A program made the translations under genes and the position numbers. Of a stretch of 64,000 nucleotides of DNA, positions 41,760 through 50,183 are shown piece after piece. Source of the DNA: Cellulosimicrobium funkei (GTDB lineage Bacteria > Actinomycetota > Actinomycetes > Actinomycetales > Cellulomonadaceae); NCBI RefSeq assembly GCF_004519295.1, contig NZ_SOZH01000008.1, positions 124,001-188,000 of the forward strand. The letters run 5' to 3'. Each line of letters opens with the position of its first letter. Within the stretch, counting starts at the first letter, position 1. Below the pieces are notes generated by a model. That model saw only the letters and a list, made by a program, of their open reading frames with translations. It was not told the origin of the DNA and ran no database searches.

Positions 41760-42553
41760 TCCGGCTTCTTGGCGAGCGGCACGCCGTAGTCGACGAGGAA
41801 CCCGCCGTCGACGTACACGGTCTGCCCGACCATGTACGCGGCCTGGTCGGACACGAGCCAGCTCACCGCGTTGCCGATCTCCTCCGGCTGGGCGAGCCGG
41901 CGCGCGGGGATGCGCGCGAGGATCGTCTCCTCCGAGAGCGTGCCCTGCGCGACGCCCTGGCGGAACACGCCCGTGTCGATGTATCCGGGCGCGACGGCGT
42001 TGACCCGCACGCCGCGCGCGGCCCACTCGGCGCCCGCGGTCGCGGTGAGCCCGATGACGGCGGCCTTGGTCGTGGAGTACGGGGCCCGGCCCGCGGAGCC
42101 GCGGGCCGAGACGGACGAGATGTTGACGACGGCGCCCCGGCCCGCCGCGAGCATGTGGCGACCCGCGGCCTGGAGGCACGCGAAGACGCCGTGCAGGTTG
42201 ACGTCCACGACGGCCGACCACTCGTCCCACGTGAGGTCCTCGAGCGCGCGGTGGCGCTGGATGCCCGCGTTGTTGACGAGCGCGTCGATCCCGCCGAACG
42301 CCGCGGCGAGGCCGTCGAACGCGGCGCGCACGGCGGCGTGGTCGGTGACGTCGAGCGGGGCCCACACGAGCCCGGGCGCGTCGGGGACGGCGCCGAGGTC
42401 GAGCGCGGGGAGGTCGTGCTGCACGACGTCCGCGCACACGACCCGGAACCCGTCGGTCGCGAGGCGCTCGGCGACGGCACGGCCGATGCCGGCCGCTCCC
42501 CCGGTGACGACGGCGAGCGGGACGCGCGGGGCGTCGAGGGCGGGGGTGGTCAC
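41756..42553 (-). CDS. SDR oxidoreductase, third copy of the island
   Basis: 265 aa from GTG 42553, overlapping the ceramidase-like gene (GTGA) upstream and the enolase-like gene downstream. VVTGGAAGIGRAVAERLATD, ALVNNAGIQRHRAL, Ser in VNISSVSARGSAG, Tyr/Lys in APYSTTKAAVIGLT, and the C-terminal MVGQTVYVDGGFLVDYGVPL. It belongs to the classical glucose/fucose 1-dehydrogenase-like SDRs. With three SDRs in one regulon, more than one oxidation step is implied. Confidence 0.88.
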   Translation of the reverse strand: MTTPALDAPRVPLAVVTGGAAGIGRAVAERLATDGFRVVCADVVQHDLPALDLGAVPDAPGLVWAPLDVTDHAAVRAAFDGLAAAFGGIDALVNNAGIQRHRALEDLTWDEWSAVVDVNLHGVFACLQAAGRHMLAAGRGAVVNISSVSARGSAGRAPYSTTKAAVIGLTATAGAEWAARGVRVNAVAPGYIDTGVFRQGVAQGTLSEETILARIPARRLAQPEEIGNAVSWLVSDQAAYMVGQTVYVDGGFLVDYGVPLAKKPE

Positions 42554-44223
42554 TGGTCCTCCTCGGGGACGGGACGGGTCGGGGACGCGGGTGTCGGTGC
42601 GGCAGGTGGCGGTGCGGCGGGTGCCACGACGCCTGGCGGCCAGGCGGCGGTGTCGGCGAGCACGTCGTCGACGACGGCGCACGCGTGCCGCTCCAGGCGT
42701 TCGAGCGAGCCCGGCGCGAGCGGCGACTGCCACGCCTGGTAGGCGCCGACGTCGTACGCCTCGAGGGTGGGCAGGTAGACGAAGCCGGGCCCGTTGGTGA
42801 GGTTCGCGACGACGACCGGCCGCGTCCCGGCATGGGCGCGCACCGTGCGCTGGAGGCGCGAGTACGCCTCGCCCGGGTGCGCGACGAGCAGCGCCTCGCC
42901 GACGCGCCACACCCACGTGGGGTGCTGGACGGTCGGGCCGGTGACGTAGCCGTCGCGCAGGTTCCGCGCGCGGCGCAGGCGCTCCTCGCGCGAACGCGGG
43001 TCGATGTCGGCCCACTCGGCCTCGAGCTCGTCCCACGTCGGGAGGTCGCGCAGGTCGAGCGTGACGGGCTCCGCCACGGCGGCGAGCGTCCGTGCGTCGG
43101 GCCGGGCACCGGTGCCGGTGCCGGGGCCGGTCCCGATGCCCGGGAGCGCGGCCGACGGCGCGGGCTCCCAGACCGCGAGCGGCGCGCCGGACTCGACGAC
43201 GTGGGTCAGCTCCAGCTCCGTGCCCGGCGGCGGGAGCTCGGCGAGCGCCGCGAGCACGGCATGGCCGAGCGACGTGCCGTGCCGGTCCGCGACGGCGGTG
43301 TCGCCCGTGTACTGCTCGCGCGGCGCAAGCTCGCCCGACGCGCCCTGCAGGAACGCGACGGGAGCGCCCGTCTCGCGCTCGACGAGGTCACGCATCGCGC
43401 CCACGTAGTCGGGCGAGACGAGCCGGTTCTGCCAGGCGAGCGTCGTGGGGTGGCACGCGTAGTTGACGATCGTCGCGAGGGTGACGTCCTGGCCTGCGGA
43501 CGCGGCGCCGTCGGGCCGCGTCTCCCCGGCAGGCGCCGGGCGTGCGGTGAGGCGCCCGACGACGACCGTGTCGTCCGCAGCGTCGGTGCCGGGCGAGCGC
43601 GGGGTGCCGGCGTCGGGGTTGAAGCCGACGAGCGGCCGGGGCGGCGCGCTCTCCGCAGCGGCTCCCGCGGTCGTGCCCGCGTGCCCGCCCGCGCAGCCGT
43701 CGAGCAGCGCCTCGCGGTTGGACGCGAGGCCGCAGCGGCCGGTCGTCCACTCGAGGGTCGCGGGCCGGAGGGCCCTGATCGCCTCCACGGCGGCGTCGGC
43801 CGCTGCGCGCGCGAGGTCGTGCAGGTACGCGACGCCACGGTCGCCACCTGCGAGGTCGGCGTCGCCCGAGCACAGGACGGGCCCGGCGTGCGTGTGCGAG
43901 AGCGAGACGAGCAGGCGCTCGACGGGCAGCCCGGTCGCGTCGAGGACGGTCGCGCGCAAGGTCGCCTCGTCGTCGACCCGCCGCCACCACGTGCCGTCGA
44001 TCGTGACGAGGACGTGGGGCTCGGCGGCCCCGGGGTCGGGGCGCTCCTCCGCGAGCGCCACGGCGGTCAGCGTCATCGCGCGGTGGGCGCCCTCGGAGAC
44101 GTCCCAGTCCGCCGGGCCCCAGTTGCGGGCCCGGATGCCGGGGGCGGGCGTCACGTCGCGGACGGCGACGCCAGCCAGGCCGACGAACGCGGGGACGGGG
44201 GCCCGCGTGTGCAGGGCGACCAT
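42550..44223 (-). CDS. Neutral/alkaline ceramidase-like N-terminal domain protein, cytosolic
   Basis: 557 aa from ATG 44223 with GGAGG upstream. VGLAGVAVRDVTPAPG, SLSHTHAGPVL and NYACHPTTLAWQNRLVSPDY carry the His pattern of the neutral-ceramidase fold, and FLQGASGELAPREQY sits where the nucleophile loop lies. There is no signal peptide or lipoprotein box, while true ceramidases are secreted. It is first in an operon with sugar enzymes, behind the TGCTATAGCA operator. I infer a hydrolase acting on a sugar-derived amide, ester or lactone, not a ceramidase. Pro/Gly-rich inserts are at about 205-240 and 365-385. Confidence 0.75.
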   Translation of the reverse strand: MVALHTRAPVPAFVGLAGVAVRDVTPAPGIRARNWGPADWDVSEGAHRAMTLTAVALAEERPDPGAAEPHVLVTIDGTWWRRVDDEATLRATVLDATGLPVERLLVSLSHTHAGPVLCSGDADLAGGDRGVAYLHDLARAAADAAVEAIRALRPATLEWTTGRCGLASNREALLDGCAGGHAGTTAGAAAESAPPRPLVGFNPDAGTPRSPGTDAADDTVVVGRLTARPAPAGETRPDGAASAGQDVTLATIVNYACHPTTLAWQNRLVSPDYVGAMRDLVERETGAPVAFLQGASGELAPREQYTGDTAVADRHGTSLGHAVLAALAELPPPGTELELTHVVESGAPLAVWEPAPSAALPGIGTGPGTGTGARPDARTLAAVAEPVTLDLRDLPTWDELEAEWADIDPRSREERLRRARNLRDGYVTGPTVQHPTWVWRVGEALLVAHPGEAYSRLQRTVRAHAGTRPVVVANLTNGPGFVYLPTLEAYDVGAYQAWQSPLAPGSLERLERHACAVVDDVLADTAAWPPGVVAPAAPPPAAPTPASPTRPVPEEDQ

Positions 44224-44252
44224 CGCACCTCCTCTGGGCTCGGGAGTGCCGA

Positions 44253-44262
44253 TGCTATAGCA
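44253..44262. promoter_or_regulatory. Operator TGCTATAGCA between the ceramidase-like operon and gntR
   Basis: Perfect palindrome 29 nt upstream of the minus-strand ATG (44223) and 109 nt upstream of gntR (44372). It could control the catabolic operon and, if the gntR promoter reaches it, the regulator itself. TATCCT at 44305-44310 is a possible gntR -10. Confidence 0.7.
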
Positions 44263-44371
44263 TGTAGTCCGGTCGGGACGCCCCCGGGACGGCACCGTGG
44301 CCGCTATCCTTCAGCGGCGCCCCACCCTCGACGATCCGAGCCCGCCGCCCCCACGACACCACGGAGAAACC

Positions 44372-45061
44372 ATGGCGCTCAAGAGCGTGCCGGACCAGAA
44401 CGTCGCCGACCGCGTCACGGTCGAGCTGCGCGAGGCGATCTTCAGCGGCGACCTCGCGCCGGGCGAGCGGCTTGTCGAGCGCAAGCTCGCCGAACGCCTC
44501 GGCACGAGCCACATCCCGGTGCGCGAGGCACTGACGCGGCTGACCCAGGAAGGCCTCGTCGAGCGGCTCCCCCACCGCGGCGCACGCGTCGCCGCGCTCA
44601 CGAGCCGCGACCTCGAGGAGATCTCGAGCCTGCGCACCCTGCTGGAGCAGTTCGCCGTCGTGCGGGTCCAGGACGCCTGGGACCCGGCGAAGGAGGCGAA
44701 GCTGCGCAAGACGGTCCAGCAGATGGTCCAGGCGGCGGAGAAGGGCAGCAACGCCCGCGTCTTCGAGCTCGACCGACGCTTCCACGAGCAGCTCTGGGAG
44801 ATGGCCGACCACCGCATGCTCATGACGCTCAACGCGCAGCTCCGCAGCCGCATCACCGGCTTCCTGCGCGCCGCGAACGCCGCGCTCGAGCCCGAGGCGC
44901 GCGTCGCGCACGCGCGCACGCACGACCTCATCGTCGACGCCATCGCGGGCGGCGACCCGGACACGGCCCAGCGCGTCATGGCCGAGCACATCGGCGAGGC
45001 CGCCGCGCGCCTCGCGAGCCACACGGACGACGACGCCGAGCCCGCTGCGGCGAACGGCTGA
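44372..45061 (+). CDS. GntR/FCD-family transcriptional regulator, likely master of the island
   Basis: 229 aa from ATG 44372 with GGAGA upstream. The N-terminal winged helix (about 8-75) is typical: ELREAIFSGDLAPGERLVER, KLAERLGTSHIPVREALTRL, EGLVERLPHRGARVAALTSR. The C-terminal FCD helical domain (about 85-215) has FELDRRFHEQLWEMADHRML and ARTHDLIVDAIAGGDPDTAQ with the metal/ligand His positions. FCD regulators usually bind a sugar acid or keto acid and release a palindromic operator. It is the only regulator in the 36-61 kb region, so it is the natural candidate for the TTGCTATAGCAA sites. Confidence 0.92.
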   Translation: MALKSVPDQNVADRVTVELREAIFSGDLAPGERLVERKLAERLGTSHIPVREALTRLTQEGLVERLPHRGARVAALTSRDLEEISSLRTLLEQFAVVRVQDAWDPAKEAKLRKTVQQMVQAAEKGSNARVFELDRRFHEQLWEMADHRMLMTLNAQLRSRITGFLRAANAALEPEARVAHARTHDLIVDAIAGGDPDTAQRVMAEHIGEAAARLASHTDDDAEPAAANG

Positions 45062-45117
45062 CCGCCGCAGCGTCCGCGCAGCGGCTCACGCGAACCCCGG
45101 CCGCCTAGGGTCGCGGG

Positions 45118-45720
45118 ATGGACATCGTGCGCACCGCCGAAGCGTTCGCCGCCTGGGCGCGGACGCATCCCCAGGACTTCGGCGAGTGGGAGACGGACTA
45201 CCTGGAGTGGCCTGCGGTGTACGACTGCGCCCGGGCCCTCCTCGCCGACCGACCCTTCCAGGAGTGGAACGATGCGGAGAAGCAGTCCTTCCTCTACCTG
45301 CTCGCTCGTGACAACGGGGTCGAGGACCTCGCCGATCTGCTCGCGGAGCACCCGAAGACCCTGGCCCACGTGGCGGAGCACGTCTGCGCCACCCCGTCGT
45401 CGGCCGAAGTTCACGCACGGTGGCAGGTCGCGGCATACCTCCCGGCGATCGGGACCGAGGCCATCCCCCTGCTCGTGACACTCGTCGCCGACGAGGACGA
45501 GTACGTCCGCCGTCGCGCGCTGCTGTCGCTCGGAGCGCTCCGTGCACCGGTCGCGGAACGGTGCGCCGTCGCAGCCTGGGAGTCCGGCCTCGAGTACCAG
45601 CGGATCGCCGCGCTGCACGTCCTGCACGAGGTGGGTTCACCCCGGTTCTCGACGTACGCGAGGCTCGCCGCGGGCGACTCACGCCCGTACGTCCGACGGG
45701 CAGCCCAGCGGCTCGGCTGA
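45118..45720 (+). CDS. HEAT-repeat-like protein of unknown function
   Basis: 200 aa. The C-terminal half shows HEAT-type helical pairs (YLPAIGTEAIPLLVTLVADE, DEYVRRRALLSLGALRAPVA, EYQRIAALHVLHEVGSPRFS). The N-terminal half has many aromatic residues (FGEWETDYLEWPAVYDC). It lacks the island's operator; TAGGGT at 45106-45111 is 6 nt before ATG 45118, pointing to a leaderless mRNA. It looks like an insertion into the island rather than a pathway member. Confidence 0.7.
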   Translation: MDIVRTAEAFAAWARTHPQDFGEWETDYLEWPAVYDCARALLADRPFQEWNDAEKQSFLYLLARDNGVEDLADLLAEHPKTLAHVAEHVCATPSSAEVHARWQVAAYLPAIGTEAIPLLVTLVADEDEYVRRRALLSLGALRAPVAERCAVAAWESGLEYQRIAALHVLHEVGSPRFSTYARLAAGDSRPYVRRAAQRLG

Positions 45721-45841
45721 TGTCGGGCGAGCAGCAGCCCGGATGGCGGCACCGCCGCCATCCGGGGCGTTCGTGCGCGCCCAGCCCGGCCCGCACGGTC
45801 CGTCGCGTCGCACGCCGACGGTCGTCCCGCGACCCTACTTT

Positions 45842-45851
45842 TGCTATAGCA
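45842..45851 (+). promoter_or_regulatory. Operator TGCTATAGCA upstream of the GNAT gene
   Basis: Perfect palindrome within TTTTGCTATAGCATCCCG, 33 nt before ATG 45885. ATAGCATCCCG is shared with the site at 47625. Confidence 0.65.
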
Positions 45852-45884
45852 TCCCGTCAACACCGGCCCGAACCCTGGACTGCC

Positions 45885-46958
45885 ATGCACCTGCGCACCG
45901 CCACGCCCGACGACGTCCCCTCGCTCTACGCGCTGTGGGGCCGCGCGTTCGACGCGCCGCTCATGGTGCCGGTCTACGAGACGGACGACGGCCGGCTCGA
46001 CCGCACGCACGTCGCCGTCGAACCGGACGACGGCCGCGTTGTGGGCTCGGTGTACTGGACCCCGCGCGAGCTCGGCGGGCCCGACGGCAGCGCCCTGCGG
46101 GCGGGCGGGGTCGCGAACGTCGCGACCGCCCCCGAGGCGCGAGGCCGGGGCCTCGTCCGCGCGCTGCTCGCGCGGGCCGTCGAGCAGATGGAGCAGGACG
46201 GCGCGGACGTCGCGCTCCTGTTCACCGGCACCCCGGACGTCTACCGGTCGAGCAGCTTCGAGACGTTCGACGTGCCGCTCCTGCGCGGGGCGCCGCGTCC
46301 GGTCGACGAGCCGGACCCCGGGCACGACGACCTCGACGACCTCGACGACGACGGGCTCCCGACGGGTGCCGCGCCGTCGGACCTCGTGGGCGACGCCCCC
46401 GTGCGGACCCGCACCGATCGCCTGCCCGACGTCCCGTGGCCCGCGTGGTCGGTCGCGCTGCGGTGGGAGCAGCTCGCCGCGCTGCACGACGCGTTCGACA
46501 CCGTGGCGGACGGGCCGCGCCCCCTCGCCGTCCGACGCACCGCCGAGCACTGGGAGCGGCGCATCCCGCTCTGGTACTCCGGCGCCGAGGTGCTCACCGC
46601 ACGGGCGGCCGACGGGAAGGTCGTGGGCTACCTCGCCCTCGAGCCCGAGCCGGACGTGCTGAAGGTCCGCGAGCTCGGCGTCGACCCGGCGTCGGTCCGC
46701 GCGCACGACGTCGTCGACGCCCTCGCGCGCATCACGCTCCACCGCGCGCACCTGCACGGCTCCCCCGCCGTCGAGGTGCGCCTCCCCGCGCACGCCCTGA
46801 CCGACCGCTTCGCCGCCGCGGTGCTCGACGCGCCTGTCGCCGCGACCGACACGACCGGCATGCTCCGGCCCGTCCGCGCGGCGGCCGACGTCGTCGCGCA
46901 CCTCCGCGACGCCGCCGCGGCCGGGGTGGGCTTCCACTGGCCCGGCGACTACCTCTGA
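45885..46958 (+). CDS. GNAT acetyltransferase, Eis-like
   Basis: 357 aa from ATG 45885. The first GNAT unit has the acetyl-CoA loop VATAPEARGRGLVRALLARA (about 77-96) followed by DVALLFTGTPDVYRSSSFET, as in Eis-type enzymes; a second GNAT-like half (about 200-300) contains ADGKVVGYLALEPEP. An Asp-rich loop (DPGHDDLDDLDDDG) is at about 142-155. Eis-like proteins acetylate amines, e.g. aminoglycosides or peptides. Its placement behind the island's operator suggests that an amino sugar or its product is the target, but this is an inference. Confidence 0.8.
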   Translation: MHLRTATPDDVPSLYALWGRAFDAPLMVPVYETDDGRLDRTHVAVEPDDGRVVGSVYWTPRELGGPDGSALRAGGVANVATAPEARGRGLVRALLARAVEQMEQDGADVALLFTGTPDVYRSSSFETFDVPLLRGAPRPVDEPDPGHDDLDDLDDDGLPTGAAPSDLVGDAPVRTRTDRLPDVPWPAWSVALRWEQLAALHDAFDTVADGPRPLAVRRTAEHWERRIPLWYSGAEVLTARAADGKVVGYLALEPEPDVLKVRELGVDPASVRAHDVVDALARITLHRAHLHGSPAVEVRLPAHALTDRFAAAVLDAPVAATDTTGMLRPVRAAADVVAHLRDAAAAGVGFHWPGDYL

Positions 46959-46975
46959 CCGACTGACCCACCCCT

Positions 46976-47049
46976 CGAGGTAGAGCCCCAGTTCGCCGAG
47001 GTAGAGCCGCAGGTCAACGAGGTAGAGCAGCAGTTCGCCGAGGTAGAGC
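46976..47049 (+). repeat. 21-bp tandem array A (4 units)
   Basis: CGAGGTAGAGC starts at 46976, 46997, 47018 and 47039, exactly every 21 bp, separated by 10-nt spacers of similar sequence. It starts 18 nt after the GNAT stop. The same unit appears in the opposite orientation at 47423. Confidence 0.9.
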
Positions 47050-47422
47050 CATGGTGGGCCGAAACGGAGAACCCCGCTCTGGCGCCCGACGGCGCGTGCT
47101 CAGGACGGTGGGATCGGTCCAGGTCGTCGCTGTCCACGCATGCGACATTTCCGTGTCGCAGCATGGCACCGCTACGTCGATCAGGCGGTCCGGGCGCGTC
47201 CAGGTCGCCTCACGCCCGCGTTTCGCCTGCTCGACCCGCCGGGACGGCCTGGTCGACGAGGCGCCGGGCCGCCACAGGGGAGCCCCCAAGGCCCGGCGGT
47301 CGCCGAGTGGCGGGCGGACATGGAGGTGAAGAGGCGATCGAGCCGGGCCTCCCGGACCACGACCCCCAGACCGACCGACGGCGCGCCGACCCAAGCCCGC
47401 GCGCGCCGCGGGTCACACCGCG
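47050..47422. other. Spacer between the two inverted 21-bp arrays, no gene called
   Basis: 373 bp enclosed by arrays A and B. Several open frames exist, but all are short, Arg-rich and without recognisable motif or ribosome binding site; none is called. An imperfect hairpin GCGACATTTCCGTGTCGC is at 47141-47158. Confidence 0.5.
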
Positions 47423-47517
47423 GCTCTACCTCGCGCAACCACGGCTCTACCTCGCGCGACCGGAGTTCTACCTCGCGCAACCACGGCTCTACCTCGCGCG
47501 ACCACGGCTCTACCTCG
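47423..47517 (-). repeat. 21-bp tandem array B (5 units), inverted relative to array A
   Basis: GCTCTACCTCG (reverse complement of the array A unit) starts at 47423, 47444, 47465, 47486 and 47507, again every 21 bp; the third unit has one change (GTTCTACC). Full units read close to GCTCTACCTCGCGCAACCAC. The phase equals two helical turns of DNA. Confidence 0.9.
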
Positions 47518-47552
47518 GCGCGGCCTGCGTGCCGAGCTCCGCCTCGGTTCAG

Positions 47553-47564
47553 TTGCTATGGCAA
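47553..47564 (+). promoter_or_regulatory. Operator TTGCTATGGCAA, distal site of the beta-helix unit
   Basis: One mismatch from the consensus TTGCTATAGCAA. A second site lies 72 bp downstream; the pair could allow looping. Confidence 0.6.
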
Positions 47565-47624
47565 TCGTTCTTGCTCGACAACCGCTCTGACCTGCGCCGA
47601 CGCCCTTCGACCTGCCCTTGACGA

Positions 47625-47634
47625 TGCCATAGCA
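47625..47634 (+). promoter_or_regulatory. Operator TGCCATAGCA, proximal site of the beta-helix unit
   Basis: One mismatch from TGCTATAGCA, about 190 bp upstream of the first beta-helix gene, followed by the shared ATAGCATCCCG string. No clear -35 or -10 is read. Confidence 0.6.
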
Positions 47635-47826
47635 TCCCGCTACTCTCCGAGAGTCCGGTTCACCGTCGCAACGACGCGCACGAACCCGCTGATCCCCGAC
47701 CCAGCACCGGAACCGCACGACCCCCGCAGCACCGCTCCCCCGGAACACCCCGCAGCCCCGGGCCGCCGGAGCCACCGCGTCGCCCGCCCGCACGGCGTCC
47801 TCCCGACGTCACGAAGGGTGCCCCCG

Positions 47827-50097
47827 TTGTCCACTCCCCGATCCCAGACCCGCCCCGCGTCCGACGACCTCGGCGCGACCGACCCCACGACCGCCGAGGC
47901 GGCGTCGTCGCCCTCGCGCCGCCACCTGCTGCGCGTCGCCGGCATGGCCTCGCTCGCCGCGGGCGCCGTCGCGCTCGGCGCCGGCAGCGCGCACGCGGCG
48001 CCCCTCGCCGGCACGCTCCCCGCGAGCAAGAACGACAAGCCCGACGACGAGGTCCTCGTCGCCGCCACCGTCGCGCAGCTCACCGGCTGGAAGGCCAAGA
48101 AGCTCGACGACGGCGCCGTCGCCCAGCTCCTCGGCCACGCGACCCCGGGCGACGGCGCCGCCCGACTCCTGCGCTACGACGCGCGGTCCACCGCGGCCCC
48201 GAACGGCGGCACCGTCCTCGCCCCCAGCGACGCCGGTGCCACCGGCCGCTGGCACACCGTCCACACCGGCACCGCGGACTTCCGCTGGTTCGGACTCTTC
48301 GGCCCCGAGAACCCCGCCGACGACGCCCTCGACGCCCTCGTGAACGACCCCAGCATCACCCGCATCGAGGCCCGCACCGACCTCAACTTCACCCGACGCC
48401 ACACCTACACCCGCTCGAACCTCGAGCTCGACTTCGGCGGGCGCACGGTCACGACGGAGGGCATCGAGCGCAACGCCCACGACAACCCGTTCGGCGCGGT
48501 CCTGTTCTTCCAGGGTCGCGTGACCGACGAGACGCAGCAGCGCACGCTCGCCACGACGCTCCCCGACCTCACGGACGTCTTCGAGGTCGCGGACGCGGGC
48601 GCGTTCGCCGTCGGGCAGTGGTGGGCGCTGCGCTCGGACGAGCGCCCGGGCGGCGGCGGCGACGAGCGCGAGCTCCAGCGCCTCGTCCAGGTCACGCAGG
48701 TGCTCGACGCGACGCACGTGCGCGTCGACTACAAGAACGGCTGGGAGCTGCCCGCCGGGCGCGTGCTCACCTGGACGCGCGTCGAGCCCGTCGAGCAGGT
48801 GCACGTGCGCGCGATGACGTTCCACGGGTCCGGGCCCTTCGACGGCCCGGCGAACGGCGAGCTGCCCGACGACCGCGAGATGACCGGCTCGCACCCCGTC
48901 GCGTTCGAGTACGCGGTGCGCTGCGACGTCTCGGACGTGCACGGCCACCGCACGTGGTGGCCGGTGATCATGCGGCGCTGGAACACCCACTTCGTCACGG
49001 AGCGGTGCTCGGTCGCCAACCCGCCGACGGTGTTCTACGGCGGCGCCGGCTACCTCACGCAGCAGATCTACTGCCTGTACGGGCGGGTCTCCGACTGCAC
49101 GAGCCACAACGCGCGGCACCTCAACGACCTCACGGCGTCGGCGTACTGCCTCGTGGAGAACTGCCACGGCGACGGGGACGACCAGGGCGGCAACCCCTTC
49201 ACGACCCACGGCCAGTACGAGCACGACCTCGTGTTCGTCGGCAACAGCGGGCTCATGGACATCGCCAACTCGGGCGGCCAGTGGGGCACGGCGGCCAAGC
49301 GCATCACGGTCAAGCACCACACGTGCTCGTGGTTCGTCGCGGGCACCAAGATCACGGACCTCACGCTCGAGGACGTGCACGTCGTCGCACGGTCGACCTT
49401 CGACCCGCAGGCGACGCTCACGATCAACGCCGACGGCGCACAGGTGCGCGGCTGCACGGCCGGCTTCTTCGCCGTCGGGCAGCGGTCGTCGCTGTCGCGG
49501 CGCCCGACGGTCGTCGAGGACTGCGCGTTCGCGCTGCCCGCGGGGTCGGTGCTGCACCAGACGCCGGTGACGAACCCCGTGCACTTCGTGCGCACGCGCA
49601 TCACCGGCGTGGACGGCACGATCCTGCGCGGCGCCGGTCCCGTGACGTTCACCGACTGCGAGCTCGTCGGCGGCACGGACGAGGCCCCGGCCGCGCCGGT
49701 CGACCTCGGCTCGGCGGACGTCACCGTCACGGGCGGGTCGTGGCAGGGCGTGGGCGTGCGGCTCAGCGGCGCGCGCGACCAGCGGCTCGTGCTCGACGGC
49801 GTCCGGGCCGCGGGCACGACGACGGCCGGGGCCCTCGTCTCGCGCGGCACCGGCGCGGGGGCCGTGGACGTCACGCTCCGCGGCGCCGACCTGCGGGCCG
49901 CCGACGGCACGGCGCACGTCGCGCTGCGCTCCGGCGACCGCTACGCCGCGACCGGGTCGCGGTTCACGGGCGGTCGCCTCGACCTGCCCGACGGCGTGCG
50001 CGTCCTCCATGCCCGCAACGTCGAGACCGGCGTCGACCGCGCGGGCCTGCCGACCGCGGGCGACGGCGTGCTCGTCGACGCGAACCTCACCGTGTGA
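47827..50097 (+). CDS. Tat-exported right-handed beta-helix protein 1, polysaccharide lyase/hydrolase candidate
   Basis: 756 aa from TTG 47827, chosen because AAGGG is 8 nt upstream and because the start aligns with the paralogue downstream; GTG 47818 is possible. Tat signal: SRRHLLRVAGMASLAAGAVA with cleavage near AHAAPLAG. After about 100 residues (LTGWKAKKLDDGAVAQLLGH) comes a long stretch of short beta-turn repeats with many Asn, Asp and Gly (ENCHGDGDDQGGNPFTTHGQ, FVGNSGLMDIANSGG, ITDLTLEDVHVV), typical of pectate-lyase-like parallel beta-helices. No catalytic residues can be fixed. Tandem paralogue at 50184. Confidence 0.8.
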   Translation: MSTPRSQTRPASDDLGATDPTTAEAASSPSRRHLLRVAGMASLAAGAVALGAGSAHAAPLAGTLPASKNDKPDDEVLVAATVAQLTGWKAKKLDDGAVAQLLGHATPGDGAARLLRYDARSTAAPNGGTVLAPSDAGATGRWHTVHTGTADFRWFGLFGPENPADDALDALVNDPSITRIEARTDLNFTRRHTYTRSNLELDFGGRTVTTEGIERNAHDNPFGAVLFFQGRVTDETQQRTLATTLPDLTDVFEVADAGAFAVGQWWALRSDERPGGGGDERELQRLVQVTQVLDATHVRVDYKNGWELPAGRVLTWTRVEPVEQVHVRAMTFHGSGPFDGPANGELPDDREMTGSHPVAFEYAVRCDVSDVHGHRTWWPVIMRRWNTHFVTERCSVANPPTVFYGGAGYLTQQIYCLYGRVSDCTSHNARHLNDLTASAYCLVENCHGDGDDQGGNPFTTHGQYEHDLVFVGNSGLMDIANSGGQWGTAAKRITVKHHTCSWFVAGTKITDLTLEDVHVVARSTFDPQATLTINADGAQVRGCTAGFFAVGQRSSLSRRPTVVEDCAFALPAGSVLHQTPVTNPVHFVRTRITGVDGTILRGAGPVTFTDCELVGGTDEAPAAPVDLGSADVTVTGGSWQGVGVRLSGARDQRLVLDGVRAAGTTTAGALVSRGTGAGAVDVTLRGADLRAADGTAHVALRSGDRYAATGSRFTGGRLDLPDGVRVLHARNVETGVDRAGLPTAGDGVLVDANLTV

Positions 50098-50183
50098 CCC
50101 GCCCGGGCGACGCCCGGGCACCCTGCTCCCGCCTCCCCACCGACACCCGCGCCGTCGCGCCGGGCCGACGAAAGGACACCCCC

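Noticed and set aside
42550-44223. Function as a true ceramidase
   Set aside because: No export signal and an operon of cytosolic sugar enzymes; only the fold assignment is kept.
47051-47329. Possible small gene between the inverted arrays
   Set aside because: No ribosome binding site, Arg-rich composition in all frames and no recognisable motif.
46976-47517. Possible CRISPR array
   Set aside because: The conserved unit is only 11 nt, spacers are 10 nt and nearly repeated too, and the two blocks are in opposite orientation. No cas gene is near.
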